Assembly (NCBI GenBank): GCA_014338185.1
Contig: QUBV01000004.1
Coordinates: forward strand, 28,065-92,064
Origin: Lysobacterales bacterium
GTDB taxonomy: Bacteria; Pseudomonadota; Gammaproteobacteria; Xanthomonadales; Rhodanobacteraceae
Direction: 5' to 3'
DNA: 64,000 bases
Each line of letters opens with the position of its first letter. Position 1 is the stretch's first letter. The translations under genes and the position numbers were made by a program. The notes under the pieces are model-generated. The model saw only the letters and a list, made by a program, of their open reading frames with translations. It was not told the origin of the DNA and searched no databases. Below are positions 1 to 7,980 of this stretch, in pieces.

Positions 1-584
1 GAGAAGCCCGAGACCCACCAATTGCCGGCCACCACGATCTTGTCGCCGCTGTCGATGAGCACGGAGGTGGGGGTGTCGTCACTGTTGATGCCGGGCACGT
101 CGAAGCCGAACGCGGTGCCGCCGTCGCCGGCAAAGCTGGTGTCGTCGCTGCCGTCGGGGTTGAAGCGCACCACGCCGAAGTCGTTCATCCCGCCTGGCCC
201 CGGCGTGGCGCCGACGACGACGATACGACCTTGCGAATCGATGGCCATGTCGGTGACGCTGGTCAGCCAGGCGTCCTTGTAGACCGCGCCAAACGTACCG
301 AAGCCGCTGCTGACCTGCTGGCCATTGGCGTCGAGCCGGAACAGGCCGATACGCTTGCCATTGCCGTTGTTGGCCCCGCCGCCGGGCAGTTCCAGCGCGA
401 CCACCCAGCCGCCATCGGCGGTGCGGGCGTGCGCCACGGCATATTCATCCTGCGAGCCACCCCCGCTTTCGAACAGCGAAGTCCAGCCGACAGAGCCGAA
501 ATCCGGATCGGCGATGGGGCTGACGGCATGGACGGCGGGAGACAGGGCACACAGGGCGGCAAGAGCCAGTGGACGCAGATTCAT
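1..584 (-). CDS. Secreted delta-60 repeat (beta-propeller) protein, C-terminus outside window
   Basis: The frame runs from an ATG at 584 off the left edge with no stop, giving 194 visible residues. The N-terminus is a Sec signal peptide (MNLRPLALAALCALSP, then AVHA as a likely cleavage site). The mature part carries delta-60 type propeller strands: the phrases IGLFRLDANGQ and FGVVRFNPDGSDDTSFAGDG match the repeat core in which a hydrophobic stretch is followed by (R)x(N/D)xDGxxDxxFG. Proteins of this family are exported and of unknown ligand. It lies downstream of the ECF sigma gene on the same strand with a 161-nt gap, so it may or may not share a transcript. Its C-terminus would show whether it also carries the IFxDGF tail seen on other exported proteins here, but it is outside the window. 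Confidence 0.8.
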   Translation of the reverse strand, partial: MNLRPLALAALCALSPAVHAVSPIADPDFGSVGWTSLFESGGGSQDEYAVAHARTADGGWVVALELPGGGANNGNGKRIGLFRLDANGQQVSSGFGTFGAVYKDAWLTSVTDMAIDSQGRIVVVGATPGPGGMNDFGVVRFNPDGSDDTSFAGDGGTAFGFDVPGINSDDTPTSVLIDSGDKIVVAGNWWVSGF

Positions 585-745
585 GGCGGTGATCCGTGCA
601 GTGGTGGGTGTATTTCCCAGTACGCAACCTGCCGTCCGGCGGGGACATGAGACGTGCCGCATGGCACGCAGACCCGACGCATGGGGTGCTGGACGTGGCT
701 GCCGGGGGACGCTGCGCCAGTGGTGGGGCGGCCGCCGCCGCCCGC

Positions 746-1300
746 TCAGGCCGGGCTGGCCATCGTCGCCGCGAGCAGGGCGCGGGCGGCCTGCCAGTCG
801 CGCTTGATGGTGCGCTCGTTGAGGCCTTCCAGTTCGGCGATCTCGCCAAAGCCGAGCCCGCCGAAGAAGTGCAACTGCACCACGCGCGCGGCGCGCGCAT
901 CGACCTTCTCCAGTTCACCCAGCGCCTGGTCGAGCGCGAGCACCTCGGCGGCCTCGGTCGGTGCCTCGGGGATGCGATCGTCGAGCGTGACCAGCGCCAG
1001 GCCACCGCCGCGCTTGTCGGCATTCAAGCGCCGCGCATGATCGACCAGCACCTGGCGCATCGCGCGCGCGGCCAGCGCCATGAAGTGCTGGCGGCTGTCC
1101 AGTTGCAGGCGTTCGGCCGCGACGAGCTTGACATAGGTTTCGTGCACGAGCGCCGTGGTCGACAGCGTGTGGTCGGCACCACGCAACTGGCGATGCGCGC
1201 AGTGGTGCAGCTCGTCGTAGAGCAGGCGGAACAGGCGGTCGTGGGCGTCGCGGTCACCGCCCTGGGCCGCGCCGAGCAGTCGGGTGATGTGGTCGCTCAT
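746..1300 (-). CDS. ECF-type RNA polymerase sigma factor
   Basis: A 184-residue sigma-70 family protein of the extracytoplasmic-function class. Region 2 is visible in the first third (AHDRLFRLLYDELHHCA, then HETYVKLVAA and RQHFMALAARAMRQVLVDHA). Region 4 lies at the C-terminus with the helix-turn-helix GLGFGEIAELEGLNERTIKR. The length and the ARAMRQVLVDHARR signature fit the TIGR02999-like ECF family. An upstream in-frame start at 1369 exists, but the ATG at 1300 begins MSDHITRLL, which matches the family N-terminus, so I chose it. The preceding gene on the same strand is a Ser/Thr kinase with TPRs, and the two are probably co-transcribed. No anti-sigma gene is visible. ECF factors next to Ser/Thr kinases are known in Xanthomonadales, where the kinase can activate the sigma factor; a functional pair here is inferred. 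Confidence 0.88.
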   Translation of the reverse strand: MSDHITRLLGAAQGGDRDAHDRLFRLLYDELHHCAHRQLRGADHTLSTTALVHETYVKLVAAERLQLDSRQHFMALAARAMRQVLVDHARRLNADKRGGGLALVTLDDRIPEAPTEAAEVLALDQALGELEKVDARAARVVQLHFFGGLGFGEIAELEGLNERTIKRDWQAARALLAATMASPA

Positions 1301-1365
1301 CGAAAGGTGCTTGCGCCAGGTCCAGGCGTGGAACGATACAGCATCGTCGTGCGGGATCGCTCCGG

Positions 1366-4290
1366 TCAATTCCCGGGTGTCGGTCGTGACAGGGGCTGCT
1401 CGATTTCGGCCATGAGGAACGGGTCGGGCGGAGTCATGGTCGCCACGAGCCGGCGCGCGGCCTCGCGCTCGCGCCGGGCCGTGGCACCTTGTCCGCGAGC
1501 GTCGGCGATGTGCGCGAGCAGTGCATGCAGGCGCGCACGCATCGTGGCATCGTCGGGCGCGTGTTGTTCGCGCTCGGCCAGCACCGTGGTCGCCAGCGCA
1601 TGCGCCTCGTCCAGCCGCCCCAGGCGCAGCAGCGCTTCGGCGCGCGTGGCTTGCGCGACCGGCAGGCGCGGCTCGTCGGCGGCGATGCCCTTGAGCGTGG
1701 CGATGGCGGCGTCGACCTCCTGCAAGGCCTGCTGGGCCTGGCCCGCATGATTGAGCGCGATCGCCCAGGAAACACGCACATAGGCGCCTTCGCGCGGCGG
1801 GCTGGCGGGGGAAAGCGCGATGTCGACGGCACGGCGGCCGTAATCGAGCGAGCGTGTGGAATGACCGCGGCGCATTTCCAGCTGCGACAGCGAATTGAGA
1901 TCGCTCATCACGATCGGGTGGCGTTCGCCGACCGCCTTGCGATGCAGCGCGAGCGCATGCTGGATCAAGGGTTCGGCCTCGTCATAGCGGCCCTGCTGGA
2001 TCAACACGGTGGCGAGGTTGTTGCTCATGGTGGCTGCGGCCGGGGTGTCGGACTGGCCGAGCTTGCGATGGATCTCGATCGCTTCGCGGAACGCCGCTTC
2101 GCCATCGGCGGGGCGGCGGCGCGCGAACGCGAGCATGCCGAGCGAGTTGAGTGTGTTGGCGGTCATCGGGTGGACGGAGCCGAAGTTCGTGCGCTGGATG
2201 CGCAGCGCGTCCTCGAGCGCGGCACGTGCTTCCTCGTAGCGACCCTGGGGACGCAGGGTCGCGCCGAGAACCTGCTGGGTCTCGGCCACCGCGGGGTGGT
2301 CGGCACCGAGGCGCTGGCGGCGGATCTCCAGGGCCTGGCGCAATGCGGCTTCGGCCTCCTTGCTGTGCCCGCCTTGCGCGAGTGCGGCGCCGTAGTCGTT
2401 GAGCATGAGGGCCACGCGGGTATCGGCGTTGCCGTAGAGGCTGCGTGCATCGGCCAGCGCCCGTTCGAACGTGGTGGTCGCCTCATCGAAGCGCGCCAGG
2501 CGTGTCAGCACGAGGGCTTCGAACTGGCGGTCGCGGGCCTGTTCGGCACGCGTCGATGAGCCCTGCGCCAGATCCAACTGCAGCGCCGCGCGCGTATCGG
2601 CCAGCGCCTCGTCGAAGCGGCCCTGCTTCTCCCGCAACTGCGCACGCTCGACCAGCGCGCGTGAATGCAGCGCCGGTGTGGCGCTGGTCTGCGGCAGCAC
2701 GGCATCCAGTTCGTGCTCGGCCTCGTCGATACGGCCCAGCTCGCGCAACACCGCCACCCGTTCGAGCGCGGCGCGCGCGGCGGCCACCGGGTTGGTCGTT
2801 GCCAGCGTGCCATGCGCTGCACCGAGCAGGGTCTCGGCCTCGGTGTACTGGCCCAGCTGTGCGTACAGCGTGCCCAGTGTCACCTGCATCTCGCCGCGCA
2901 GTTCGGGTTGGTCCGCCAGCTGCGTGTCGATGCGCTCACGGCCGCGGTCGAGCAGTTCGCGTGCGGTCACGCGCGCACCCGCCGCCGTGTCCGGGCTGCT
3001 GGCATCGAATACGCTGGTGAGGAACGCCTGCGCCGCGCGTGCAAGCGCGGCTTCGCTGGCGGCGCGGCGCGCCTGCCACAGCGCGAGCGCGGTGGCCGTG
3101 AGCACCGCGAGCAGGGCCAGCACCGCGACGGCGCTGGCGGCGCGGTGGCGTGCGACGAAGCGGCGCAGACGGTAGCTGGCGCTGTCGGCGCGTGCGGCGA
3201 TCGGGCGGCCATCGCGCCAGGCCTGCACGTCGGCTGCGAGCGCCGTCACCGTCGCATAGCGGCGCGTGGGGTCGGCGTCGGTGGCCCGCGCGACGATGAT
3301 CGCGGCGTCACCGCGCACGCGCGCTGCGGGAATGGCCCTGCGCGTGGCCGCGTCGGCGCCGGCCCGGGCGCGCACCAGCCAGCCCGAGATGGCGCCGCTG
3401 CCGCGCGCGCCGTCGAATCGCGCGCCGGTGAGCAGTTCGAACAGCAGTGCACCAAGCTGGTAGATGTCGGTCGCGGTGGTGGTGGCATCGCCGCGCAGTT
3501 GCTCCGGCGCGGCATAGGCGCGCGACACGAAGCGCTGCTGCGTGCGGGTGTGCTCGTCCGCCTCGTCGGCGAGCAGGCGGGCAATGCCGAAATCGAGCAG
3601 CCGCGCATGGCCCTCGCCGGTGATGAGCACGTTCTCGGGCTTGATATCGCGGTGCACGATGAGGTGGCGGTGGGCGTGGGCGACCGCATCGCACAACTGC
3701 AGCCATGCCGCGATGCGCGCAGTCAGGCTGGCCGACGACTGCGCCAGCCACTGGCGCAAGCCCAGTCCGTCGATGTACTCCATCACAAACCAGGGTTGAC
3801 CCTCGTCGCTGACCCCGCCGTCGAGCAGGCGCGCGATGTTGGGGTGCTCCAGCTGCGACAGGATCTGCCGCTCGCGGCGAAAGCGCGCCAGCACCGCCAC
3901 CGAGTCCATGCCGCGCTTGATGAGCTTGAGCGCGCCCCGCTGCGTGTAACCGTCGCCCGCGCGCTCGACCAGGTACACCGTGCCCATGCCGCCGTGGCCG
4001 AGCGTGCGCTGGATGCGCCATGTGCCGAGCCTGCTGCCGCAGGCCAGTTCGTCTTCGGGCGCACCGGCGGCCACCAGGCGCGCGGCGAGCGCGCCGGCCT
4101 CGCCATCGAGCAGGCTCGGCGCCTGCGTGGCCAGCAGCGCGTGCAACTCGGCGGCAAGTGCCGCATCGCCGGCGCAGCGCCGGGCGATCCAGGGCGCGCG
4201 TTCGGCCTCGTCCACATCCAGTGCCTCGCGCAGCAGCCCATAGGCGCGCCAGCGGCGCCGGGTCGAATCATCGGCATTTTCGGTTGTCAT
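1366..4290 (-). CDS. Transmembrane Ser/Thr protein kinase with C-terminal TPR repeats
   Basis: 974 residues. The PknB-like kinase domain spans about residues 90-350: glycine loop GHGGMGTVYLVE (98-109), the ATP-binding lysine in ALKLIK (K122), catalytic loop HRDIKPENVL (213-222), DFGIARLL (233-240) and APEQLRG (261-267). All catalytic residues are present, so it should be active. One membrane helix follows at about 385-407 (AVAVLALLAVLTATALALW). The rest is about a dozen tetratricopeptide repeats, recognisable by AxxxxxxAL and YxEA spacing (for example GRYDEAEPLIQHALALHRKA). The N-terminal kinase is therefore cytosolic and the TPR part extracytoplasmic. It is followed 65 nt downstream by the ECF sigma gene, so a signal read by the TPRs may pass through phosphorylation to the sigma factor; this is inference. 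Confidence 0.92.
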   Translation of the reverse strand: MTTENADDSTRRRWRAYGLLREALDVDEAERAPWIARRCAGDAALAAELHALLATQAPSLLDGEAGALAARLVAAGAPEDELACGSRLGTWRIQRTLGHGGMGTVYLVERAGDGYTQRGALKLIKRGMDSVAVLARFRRERQILSQLEHPNIARLLDGGVSDEGQPWFVMEYIDGLGLRQWLAQSSASLTARIAAWLQLCDAVAHAHRHLIVHRDIKPENVLITGEGHARLLDFGIARLLADEADEHTRTQQRFVSRAYAAPEQLRGDATTTATDIYQLGALLFELLTGARFDGARGSGAISGWLVRARAGADAATRRAIPAARVRGDAAIIVARATDADPTRRYATVTALAADVQAWRDGRPIAARADSASYRLRRFVARHRAASAVAVLALLAVLTATALALWQARRAASEAALARAAQAFLTSVFDASSPDTAAGARVTARELLDRGRERIDTQLADQPELRGEMQVTLGTLYAQLGQYTEAETLLGAAHGTLATTNPVAAARAALERVAVLRELGRIDEAEHELDAVLPQTSATPALHSRALVERAQLREKQGRFDEALADTRAALQLDLAQGSSTRAEQARDRQFEALVLTRLARFDEATTTFERALADARSLYGNADTRVALMLNDYGAALAQGGHSKEAEAALRQALEIRRQRLGADHPAVAETQQVLGATLRPQGRYEEARAALEDALRIQRTNFGSVHPMTANTLNSLGMLAFARRRPADGEAAFREAIEIHRKLGQSDTPAAATMSNNLATVLIQQGRYDEAEPLIQHALALHRKAVGERHPIVMSDLNSLSQLEMRRGHSTRSLDYGRRAVDIALSPASPPREGAYVRVSWAIALNHAGQAQQALQEVDAAIATLKGIAADEPRLPVAQATRAEALLRLGRLDEAHALATTVLAEREQHAPDDATMRARLHALLAHIADARGQGATARREREAARRLVATMTPPDPFLMAEIEQPLSRPTPGN

Positions 4291-4383
4291 GGCTGTGTCA
4301 GCGTGCGTCGCGATGGCGTGGGCAGGGGGTTGTCGCGCAAACGGCGGGTGGGGCGTGGCGCGGGCACGACGGGCGAGGCGTGG

Positions 4384-5052
4384 TCATGCAGGCAAGCCGG
4401 CGCGCCGCGCGAAGATCGCGAAGCTGTTGAACGGCGTGCCGTGCCACAGTGGTTGCACCTCGACGTCGAGGCCGGCCGCGCGCAGCGGCGATTCGATTTC
4501 CTCGCGCAGCGGATAGTGCCGCACGCGCGTGGGCATCCAGCCGAGCCGGTGGATGAGCCATTCCTCGGCGCGCGTGAGCTGGAAGCGCCAGCCCGGTGTG
4601 CGCAGCACGCTGCGCACGACGAGGCACGCGCCGGGTGCGACGCGTGCGGCGGCCTCGCGCAGCAACAGCGGTTGCTGCTCGCGTCCCAGGTAGTGCAGCA
4701 CGTCGACCAGTGCGACGTGTCCCGCGAACGCTGGCAGCACCTGCGCCTGCGCCGCATCGAGATGGAACTGCGCCAGGCCGGCCGCGGCGTGGCGTGCCGC
4801 CGCGACCTTGGCCGCATCCGAATCCAGCCCGTGGTAGGCGCCACGCCAGCCGCATTCACGCAGGTACAGGCCGAGCAGGGCCAGTCCGCAGCCGATGTCG
4901 AGCAACGGCCGCGGATCATCGAGCAGCATGTGCGCGCTGGTCGCGAACACCGGATCGTGGCGCAGCTTGCCGCGGGCATAGCCCTGCTGGAAGCGCGTGG
5001 CGAAACGCCGGGCGACGCGTTCGCTGGCGGCAAGGTCGACCGGGGCTGGCAT
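4384..5052 (-). CDS. Class I SAM-dependent methyltransferase
   Basis: 222 residues with a Rossmann-type methyltransferase core. Motif I, LLDIGCGLALLGLYL, lies at about residues 50-64, the acidic ribose-binding position is in GLDSDAAK, and VALVDVLHYLG is the motif IV-like strand. The C-terminal half has a WRFQLTRAEEWLIHRLGW segment seen in small stand-alone methyltransferases found beside lipid or exopolysaccharide genes; the substrate cannot be told. The frame extends upstream to a TTG at 5073, but the ATG at 5052 (MPAPVDLAASERVARRF) fits better. The neighbouring kinase gene is 93 nt downstream on the same strand, and slyD is divergent with about 130 nt between starts. Confidence 0.8.
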   Translation of the reverse strand: MPAPVDLAASERVARRFATRFQQGYARGKLRHDPVFATSAHMLLDDPRPLLDIGCGLALLGLYLRECGWRGAYHGLDSDAAKVAAARHAAAGLAQFHLDAAQAQVLPAFAGHVALVDVLHYLGREQQPLLLREAAARVAPGACLVVRSVLRTPGWRFQLTRAEEWLIHRLGWMPTRVRHYPLREEIESPLRAAGLDVEVQPLWHGTPFNSFAIFARRAGLPA

Positions 5053-5182
5053 GACGGGGTCCGGGGGGAGCAACGGCGCAGCCTAGCCCAAGCCGCGGCC
5101 ATCCGCTCCGCGGCTGGCGGCGGTGACGGACTGCGTCACGCCTGCTATGCTCGCGCGCTTTTTTCATGATGCGGAGCGCGTA

Positions 5183-5671
5183 GTGAACGTCGAGGCCAAC
5201 AAGGTCGTGTCCTTCCATTACAGCGTGAGCGACGGCGGCAGCGAGCCCGTGGATTCCTCGCGTGAGCGCGGCCAGCCGCTGAGCGTGCTGATCGGCCACG
5301 GCAACATCATCCCGGGACTGGAGCAGGCGCTGCTCGGACGCGCGGTGGGGGAGCGCTTCGAGGTGAGCGTGGAGCCGGCGCAGGCCTACGGCGAGCGTCG
5401 CGCCAACTTCACCCAGCGCGTGCCCAAGAAGTATTTCGACCATGCCGAGCGCCTGCGCGCAGGCGACGTCACCGTGCTGCACACGCGCGAAGCCGGACCG
5501 CGCAGCGTGGTCGTGCTCAAGGTCGGGTCGAGCGTGATCGATGTCGACCTCAACCATCCACTGGCGGGCAAGACGCTCACCTTCGATGTCGAGATCACCG
5601 CGATCCGTGATGCCAGCGAGCAGGAAATCGAGCACCGCCACGCGCACGGCGCAGGCGGGCACGAACACTGA
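5183..5671 (+). CDS. slyD: FKBP-type peptidyl-prolyl cis-trans isomerase, SlyD family
   Basis: A 162-residue FKBP. It begins at a GTG (VNVEANKVVSFHYSV) preceded six bases upstream by GGAG at 5173-5176; the frame is open further upstream but nothing there looks coding. The FKBP core is split by an insert-in-flap domain as in SlyD: VSFHYSVSDG, then GHGNIIPGLEQALLG, then the flap EVSVEPAQAYGERR and the return LKVGSSVIDVDLNHPLAG and VEITAIRDAS. The tail EIEHRHAHGAGGHEH is histidine-rich, as in SlyD metal-binding tails that deliver nickel, though shorter than in E. coli. The role is cytosolic folding of prolyl peptides and possible nickel handling. It converges on the NlpC/P60 gene across a short hairpin. 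Confidence 0.9.
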   Translation: MNVEANKVVSFHYSVSDGGSEPVDSSRERGQPLSVLIGHGNIIPGLEQALLGRAVGERFEVSVEPAQAYGERRANFTQRVPKKYFDHAERLRAGDVTVLHTREAGPRSVVVLKVGSSVIDVDLNHPLAGKTLTFDVEITAIRDASEQEIEHRHAHGAGGHEH

Positions 5672-5689
5672 CGCAACGCCGGCGGCCGC

Positions 5690-5712
5690 GCCTGCGGGCG
5701 CGCACCGCAGGC
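5690..5712. terminator. Hairpin between convergent slyD and the NlpC/P60 gene
   Basis: A perfect 8-bp stem, GCCTGCGG at 5690-5697 and CCGCAGGC at 5705-5712, encloses a 7-nt loop. It lies directly between the stop codon of slyD (5671) and the stop of the converging gene (5713). There is no T-tract on either side, so it may be a Rho-independent terminator of the GC-rich type or only a stabilising 3' hairpin. Confidence 0.4.
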
Positions 5713-6201
5713 TCACAGCATGCGCTTGCCATAGCGGAAGTGCTGCCCCCACCAACCCTCGTCGAGGCGGTCCAGGCGCACGGTGCCGCCTGAATTGGGC
5801 GCGTGCACGAAGCGGCCATCGCCAACGTAGATGCCGACGTGGTCGATGCGGCGGCCGCTGGCAAAGAACACGAGGTCACCCGACTGCAGCGCAGCCGGCG
5901 CGAGGCGCTGGCGGCCGAGTTCGGCCATCGCGGCGGACTGGCGCGGCAGCGACATGCCCGCGGCATCGCTGAACACGTAGCTGACCAGACCGCTGCAGTC
6001 GAAGCCACCCTCGGGCGTGTTGCCACCCCAGCGATAGGGCGTGCCGACCAGTGACATCGCGCGGAACAGCACCGCGTTGGCCGCATCGACACGGGCGCTG
6101 CCGGCCATGGGTGGCGCCGGCGGGCGCGAGGGCGTGCTGGAGCAGGCGCCGAGCAGGACGGCCAGTGCGGCGAGGGTCGGTGTGAGCGGGCGGACGGCCA
6201 C
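5713..6201 (-). CDS. NlpC/P60 family lipoprotein, putative peptidoglycan endopeptidase
   Basis: 162 residues from a GTG start. The signal peptide ends in a lipobox, LLGAC, with the acylated cysteine at residue 20; the next residues (SSTP) lack Asp at +2, so outer-membrane sorting is likely. The NlpC/P60 cysteine-peptidase domain covers about residues 45-160. The catalytic Cys is in GGFDCSGLV (C69), the catalytic His in IDHVGIYVG (H121) and a third polar residue in FVHAPN (H133). The family cuts the gamma-D-Glu to diaminopimelate bond or nearby peptide links in murein. Its size and order match Spr/MepS-like lipoproteins. No Shine-Dalgarno is obvious before the GTG. Confidence 0.88.
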   Translation of the reverse strand: MAVRPLTPTLAALAVLLGACSSTPSRPPAPPMAGSARVDAANAVLFRAMSLVGTPYRWGGNTPEGGFDCSGLVSYVFSDAAGMSLPRQSAAMAELGRQRLAPAALQSGDLVFFASGRRIDHVGIYVGDGRFVHAPNSGGTVRLDRLDEGWWGQHFRYGKRML

Positions 6202-6285
6202 CGATGAACGGTCGCTTGGGGCGGACGTGCGGTCAGGCGCTGCGGCGCAGCAACCGTCGCTGCTGCGCCGGCATGACAGCGCGCG

Positions 6286-6603
6286 TCAGCCGTTGGCGAC
6301 GCAGAGTGTCAACTTTGGACGTTTTGGCTCGGCGGCGACCGGGGCCGGTGCGGCCTCGGCTTCGAGCAGGTCCTCGTAGGTGTCGCGCAGGCTGTCTTCG
6401 AAGCGGGCGAGCCGGTCGTGGGCCGCGGCAACCACCGGCAGCGCCAGGCGTTCGGCGTCGAGCAGGCGGTGCACCAGGTCGCGTTGCGCCGCGGAAAAGT
6501 CCGGGTCGCGCTGGGCCTCGTCGAGCGCGCAGATCAGTGCCGCGAGCCAGCCGGCATTGGGAGCGCGCAAGGCGAGCAGGACTTCCGGAGTGGCGACTTT
6601 CAT
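6286..6603 (-). CDS. Hypothetical protein, small helical
   Basis: I do not recognise this gene. The ATG at 6603 gives 105 residues beginning MKVATPEVLLALRAPNAGW; the frame is open a little further upstream, but the purine-rich GGTCCACC region just before this ATG makes it the best start. The sequence is predicted mostly alpha-helical and acidic in the middle (ARFEDSLRDTYEDLLEAE), followed by an Ala/Pro linker and a basic end (EPKRPKLTLCVANG). No membrane helix or signal peptide is seen. It is divergent from the DadA-like gene (77 nt between starts). Codon use is like that of its neighbours, so it is likely real. Confidence 0.55.
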   Translation of the reverse strand: MKVATPEVLLALRAPNAGWLAALICALDEAQRDPDFSAAQRDLVHRLLDAERLALPVVAAAHDRLARFEDSLRDTYEDLLEAEAAPAPVAAEPKRPKLTLCVANG

Positions 6604-6680
6604 GGTGGACCCCCGTGGCTGTTCCGCCAAGGTCTTTGCAGGAACGATGCCAGCCGTGGCGCGGGGCATACAATGCGCCG

Positions 6681-7958
6681 ATGAACACGCGCCCGGATTG
6701 CGACGTCCTCATCCTCGGCGGAGGCGTGATCGGCCTTGCCAGTGCCTGGTACCTGCTCGCGGCCGGACGCGGCGTGACCGTGCTCGACCAGGGGACGGTG
6801 GGCTGCGGCAGCTCGCACGGCAACTGCGGCACGCTCACACCCAGCCACGCCACGCCGCTGGCGCTGCCGGGCACGCTGGGCACCGCGCTGCGCTGGCTGC
6901 TGCGGCCCGATGCGCCGCTGCGCATCAAGCCGCGCGCCGACCCTGCACTGGCGCGCTGGCTGTTCGAATTCGCGCGCCGCTGCAACTGGCGCGCCGCCGC
7001 GCACAGCGCGGCCGCGCGGCTGCCGCTGCTGGAATTGTCGCGGCAGCTCATCGGGCAGCTCGTGCACGAGCAGGCGCTGGATTGCGAGTTCGCCACCTCG
7101 GGCACGCTCAACGTCTACCGCGACGCGCGCGGATTCGAGCGCGCCTGCCGCGAGCACGAGCGCCTGGCCGACCACCTGCCGCCCTACGAGGTGTTGGACG
7201 GCGCCGCCACGCTCGCGCGCGAACCCGCGCTCAAGCCCGGGGTTGCGGGCGCGTTCTTCAATCCCGGCGATGCCTGCCTGCGGCCCGACCGCTATGTGGC
7301 CGAACTCGCGCGCATCGTGCGCGCGCATGGCGGCACGATCATCGAGGGCGCACGCATCGAGCGCATCGAGCGCGATGGCAAGCGCATCACCCGGGTGGCC
7401 ACCAGCCAAGGTGCGTATCGCGGCCATGAGGTGGTGCTCGCGCTCGGGGCATGGTCGCCGCGCTTTGCGCGCATGCTCGACCTGCGCCTGCCGATCCAGC
7501 CCGGCAAGGGCTACTCGATCACCTGGACACGGCCACGCCAGTGTCCGCGCACCCCGCTCAGCCTCAAGGAACCGAGCGTGTGCGTGACGACCTGGGGTTC
7601 GGGCTACCGGCTCGGCAGCACCATGGAGTTCGCGGGCTTCGACACCAGCCTCAACCGCACCCGCCTGGAGGCGCTGCGCCGCGGCGCGGCGCAGTTCCTG
7701 CACGAGCCCGAGGGCGGCGAGAGGGTCGAGGAGTGGTACGGCTGGCGGCCGATGACCTGGGACGACCTGCCGATCCTGGGTCGCGCGCCGCACCTGGACA
7801 ACCTCGTGCTCGCGACCGGGCACGGCATGCTCGGCGTGAGCATGTCGGCCGGCACCGGCTTGCTGGTGAGCGAGATCGTGGCCGGGCGCGCGCCCTCGCT
7901 CGCGATCGATGCGTACGCGCCCACGCGTTTCCACGGCCGCGCGCTGCAGGCGGCATGA
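6681..7958 (+). CDS. FAD-dependent D-amino-acid dehydrogenase (DadA-like)
   Basis: 425 residues of the DAO/DadA flavoprotein family. The dinucleotide-binding motif is at the N-terminus (VLILGGGVIGLASAWYLL, about residues 8-25), followed by GCGSSHGNCGTLTPSH, which lines the flavin. The C-terminal DAO block is WYGWRPMTWDDLPILGRAP then LATGHGMLGVSMSAGTG. DadA enzymes oxidise D-amino acids at the inner face of the membrane and pass electrons to quinone. The GHGMLGVSMS block also occurs in D-hydroxyproline dehydrogenases, so proline-derived substrates are possible. The ATG at 6681 is the natural start, with an open but non-coding-looking extension upstream. The glutathione reductase gene starts 22 nt after its stop. 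Confidence 0.82.
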   Translation: MNTRPDCDVLILGGGVIGLASAWYLLAAGRGVTVLDQGTVGCGSSHGNCGTLTPSHATPLALPGTLGTALRWLLRPDAPLRIKPRADPALARWLFEFARRCNWRAAAHSAAARLPLLELSRQLIGQLVHEQALDCEFATSGTLNVYRDARGFERACREHERLADHLPPYEVLDGAATLAREPALKPGVAGAFFNPGDACLRPDRYVAELARIVRAHGGTIIEGARIERIERDGKRITRVATSQGAYRGHEVVLALGAWSPRFARMLDLRLPIQPGKGYSITWTRPRQCPRTPLSLKEPSVCVTTWGSGYRLGSTMEFAGFDTSLNRTRLEALRRGAAQFLHEPEGGERVEEWYGWRPMTWDDLPILGRAPHLDNLVLATGHGMLGVSMSAGTGLLVSEIVAGRAPSLAIDAYAPTRFHGRALQAA

Positions 7959-7980
7959 GCGGCGGCCAGGGGAGTACGCG

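Noticed and set aside
2665..5169. An 834-codon open frame across the kinase and methyltransferase genes
   Set aside because: Runs through two real minus-strand genes and their intergenic gap, and its product has Arg/Gln/His/Gly-rich shadow composition.
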